This document shows positions 6,529-7,740 of a stretch of DNA of 7,740 bases, piece after piece. Where the stretch lies: NCBI GenBank assembly GCA_035511515.1, contig DATKFG010000018.1, forward strand, positions 1-7,740, in the 5' to 3' direction. The stretch is from VBCK01 sp035511515 (GTDB lineage: Bacteria; Pseudomonadota; Gammaproteobacteria; Burkholderiales; Burkholderiaceae_F). A model generated the notes under the pieces. That model was not told the DNA's origin, did not search any database, and was given only the letters and a program-made list of their open reading frames with translations. Both the position numbers and the translations under genes were made by a program. Numbering within the stretch: position 1 is the stretch's first letter; each line of letters starts with the position of its first letter.

Positions 6529-6549
6529 CCCGCTCATAATCGCATCATG
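6513..6549 (+). promoter_or_regulatory. Candidate promoter for a leaderless VTT-family transcript
   Basis: CATAAT (6535-6540) matches the -10 consensus at five of six positions. TTTTCA (6513-6518), inside the end of the preceding gene, matches the -35 consensus at four of six with a 16-nt spacer. Transcription starting 6-8 nt after the -10 box would begin at or next to the A of the ATG at 6547. No Shine-Dalgarno sequence precedes that ATG, which fits leaderless initiation. Confidence 0.45.
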
Positions 6550-7227
6550 GAGCTGCTTCGCCGCCACCTCAGCCCCAAACGCCTGGCGCTCGTCGTGCTG
6601 GTGGTCGCCGTCGTCTTGTACTTCCGCCTGCGAGGGCCGATCGATATGGGCGCGCTGCAGGGCTTGACGGTTCGCTACCCGGCGCTTTCAATTGCGGCGT
6701 TTCTCCTCACGTATGCCGTGTCGGTGGTCGCACTGATTCCAACCCTGCCCCTGAACCTGATGGCCGGCTTCGTCTGGGGAGTGCTTCCCGGCGGCGCCCT
6801 TTCCGCGCTGGGCGCATCCGTGGGTGCGCTGCTGGCCTTCCTGACGGCGAGGTACCTGATCGGGCAACCGCTGGCGGCACGATTCGACAATGTCCCTCTG
6901 GCGTGGATCCAGAAGGAAATTCTCGGGAAGGGATGGAAATTCGTGGCATTTCTCCGCCTGAATCCGGTTGTGCCCACCGGCCCGATCAACTACCTTCTCG
7001 GTTTGACGTCGGTCAGGTTCCTGCCCTACGCGGCGGCAACCCTGGCATTTCTGACGCCGCCCAGCTTGCTGGTGGCATGGATCGGAAAGGAGGCCGGATC
7101 GATTCCGCTCGCCGGAACGTCCGCAATGCTATGGCACGGATTTCTCGGCCTTTCGACCGCGATCCTGGCGCTGGTGGCAGTACGATATCTGCTGAAGTTC
7201 GTGCTGGCGCGGCGCACACGCGTCTGA
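6547..7227 (+). CDS. TVP38/TMEM64 family (VTT domain) membrane protein
   Basis: Inner-membrane protein of 226 residues in the VTT/DedA superfamily, whose members include lipid scramblases and undecaprenyl-phosphate carriers. Hydrophobic segments lie at about 12-27, 46-64, 69-80, 84-103, 160-180 and 197-217. The family signature is seen in GFVWGVLPGGALSALGASVG (74-93), a re-entrant-loop glycine-rich region, and in FLRLNPVVPTGPINYLLGL (135-153), which contains the conserved R, the two prolines, and Y-x2-G. The N-terminus is basic (RRHLSPKR), consistent with a cytoplasmic start; the C-terminus ends in RRTRV. The ATG at 6547 comes 18 nt after the preceding stop, has no ribosome binding site, and is placed just after a -10-like box. 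Its TGA stop overlaps the probable start of the glycosyltransferase gene. The substrate cannot be read from sequence. Confidence 0.88.
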   Translation: MELLRRHLSPKRLALVVLVVAVVLYFRLRGPIDMGALQGLTVRYPALSIAAFLLTYAVSVVALIPTLPLNLMAGFVWGVLPGGALSALGASVGALLAFLTARYLIGQPLAARFDNVPLAWIQKEILGKGWKFVAFLRLNPVVPTGPINYLLGLTSVRFLPYAAATLAFLTPPSLLVAWIGKEAGSIPLAGTSAMLWHGFLGLSTAILALVAVRYLLKFVLARRTRV

Positions 7228-7740
7228 GCGTCACGATCGTCGCGCTCACGTTGAACGAGATCGATGGCGTTCGGCATATCCTGCCCAAGATCGACCGCTC
7301 GTGGTACGACCAGTTCCTCGTCGTCGATGGCCAATCGACGGACGGGACGATTGAATGGTGCCGCGACAACGGTTTCCCGGTTCACGTTCAACAACGCTCC
7401 GGGATCCGCCACGCCTACCTTGAAGTGCTGCCGCAGATCACCGGTGATATCGTGCTGACCCTGAGCCCGGACGGCAATTGCGACCCATCCGTCATTCCAG
7501 CGATCATCGAAAAGATGCGCCAGGGCTACGACCTGGTGATCGGCAGCCGCTACCTGGGCGAGGCCAGCAGCGACGATGACGACCTCGTCACCGGCTTCGG
7601 CAACTGGCTATTCACCCGCACCGTCAATCTGCTGCACGGCGCGCACTACACCGACTGCATGGTGATCTATCGCGCTTTCAGCAAGCAGCTGATCTACGAA
7701 CTGGATCTGCACGAGGAAGCGTCCTACCGGCTGCCCGAGC
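7224..7740 (+). CDS. Family 2 glycosyltransferase, polyprenol-phosphate type (partial, runs off the right edge)
   Basis: 172 codons are visible and the 3' end lies outside the window. The N-terminus SVTIVALTLNEIDG (2-15) is the usual GT-A nucleotide-sugar start. LVVDGQSTDGT (32-42) is the nucleotide-binding loop, LSPDGNCDPSVI (80-91) takes the place of the metal-binding DxD segment, and YDLVIGSRYLGE (102-113) with the acidic SSDDDD (115-120) and GFGNWLFT (124-131) resembles dolichol- or polyprenol-phosphate mannosyl/glucosyltransferases. Such enzymes move a sugar from a nucleotide to a lipid phosphate at the cytoplasmic membrane face. The start is unresolved. No ATG, GTG or TTG lies close to the conserved N-terminus. 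CTG at 7224 overlaps the upstream stop as CTGA; the nearest in-frame ATG is at 7131, which would add 31 non-conserved residues and overlap the VTT gene by 97 nt. Neither has a clear ribosome binding site. Confidence 0.85.
   Translation, partial: MSVTIVALTLNEIDGVRHILPKIDRSWYDQFLVVDGQSTDGTIEWCRDNGFPVHVQQRSGIRHAYLEVLPQITGDIVLTLSPDGNCDPSVIPAIIEKMRQGYDLVIGSRYLGEASSDDDDLVTGFGNWLFTRTVNLLHGAHYTDCMVIYRAFSKQLIYELDLHEEASYRLPE

Noticed and set aside
5416..6567. 383-codon open frame on the minus strand opposite the glutamate-synthase-like gene
   Set aside because: It is Arg/Gln/His-rich with no recognisable motif and lies wholly antisense to a gene with clear family signatures; a G+C-rich shadow frame.
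1..7740. CRISPR array, tRNA or rRNA gene, insertion sequence, integrase or att site
   Set aside because: No regularly spaced direct repeats, tRNA-like cloverleaf, rRNA-like block, transposase or integrase frame was recognised by eye on either strand.

Overview
The window is a GC-rich, densely coding stretch of a proteobacterial chromosome. The best guess is a betaproteobacterium of the Burkholderiales type. This rests on the high G+C with strong third-position G/C, the three-gene split form of the proton-pumping transhydrogenase (pntAA, pntAB, pntB), and a nudJ-mnmA pair in the order known from beta- and gammaproteobacteria. The taxon is an inference; no rRNA or other marker gene is present.

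Left part, minus strand (about 91-3090). The operon pntAA > pntAB > pntB encodes the membrane-bound NAD(P)+ transhydrogenase, which uses the proton gradient to make NADPH from NADH. The 24-nt gap between pntAA and pntAB is a normal operon spacing. The 135-nt gap between pntAB and pntB is unusual because it holds an interspersed palindromic element made of two hairpin units. The first 90 bases, downstream of pntB, may hold the start of another minus-strand gene, but this is weak.

Divergent spacer (3091-3196). It contains an A/T-rich island suitable for promoters in both directions, and overlapping inverted repeats that lie in the predicted pntAA leader.

Right part, plus strand (3197-7740). 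A NudJ-like Nudix hydrolase overlaps mnmA (tRNA 2-thiouridylase) by an ATGA junction. After a 75-nt gap with a strong hairpin comes a membrane-anchored, single-domain relative of the glutamate synthase FMN/3Fe-4S domain, of unknown substrate. Eighteen bases later starts a TVP38/TMEM64 (VTT/DedA superfamily) membrane protein whose start codon sits just downstream of a good -10 box, which suggests a leaderless transcript. Its stop codon overlaps the likely start of a family 2 glycosyltransferase of the dolichol/polyprenol-phosphate sugar transferase type, which runs off the right edge.

Most of the window is housekeeping metabolism and tRNA modification. The parts most worth a second look are the VTT/glycosyltransferase pair (a possible lipid-carrier glycosylation unit), the orphan glutamate-synthase-like oxidoreductase, the palindromic element inside the pnt operon, and the non-standard starts. 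I found no CRISPR array, tRNA, rRNA, insertion sequence or phage gene.
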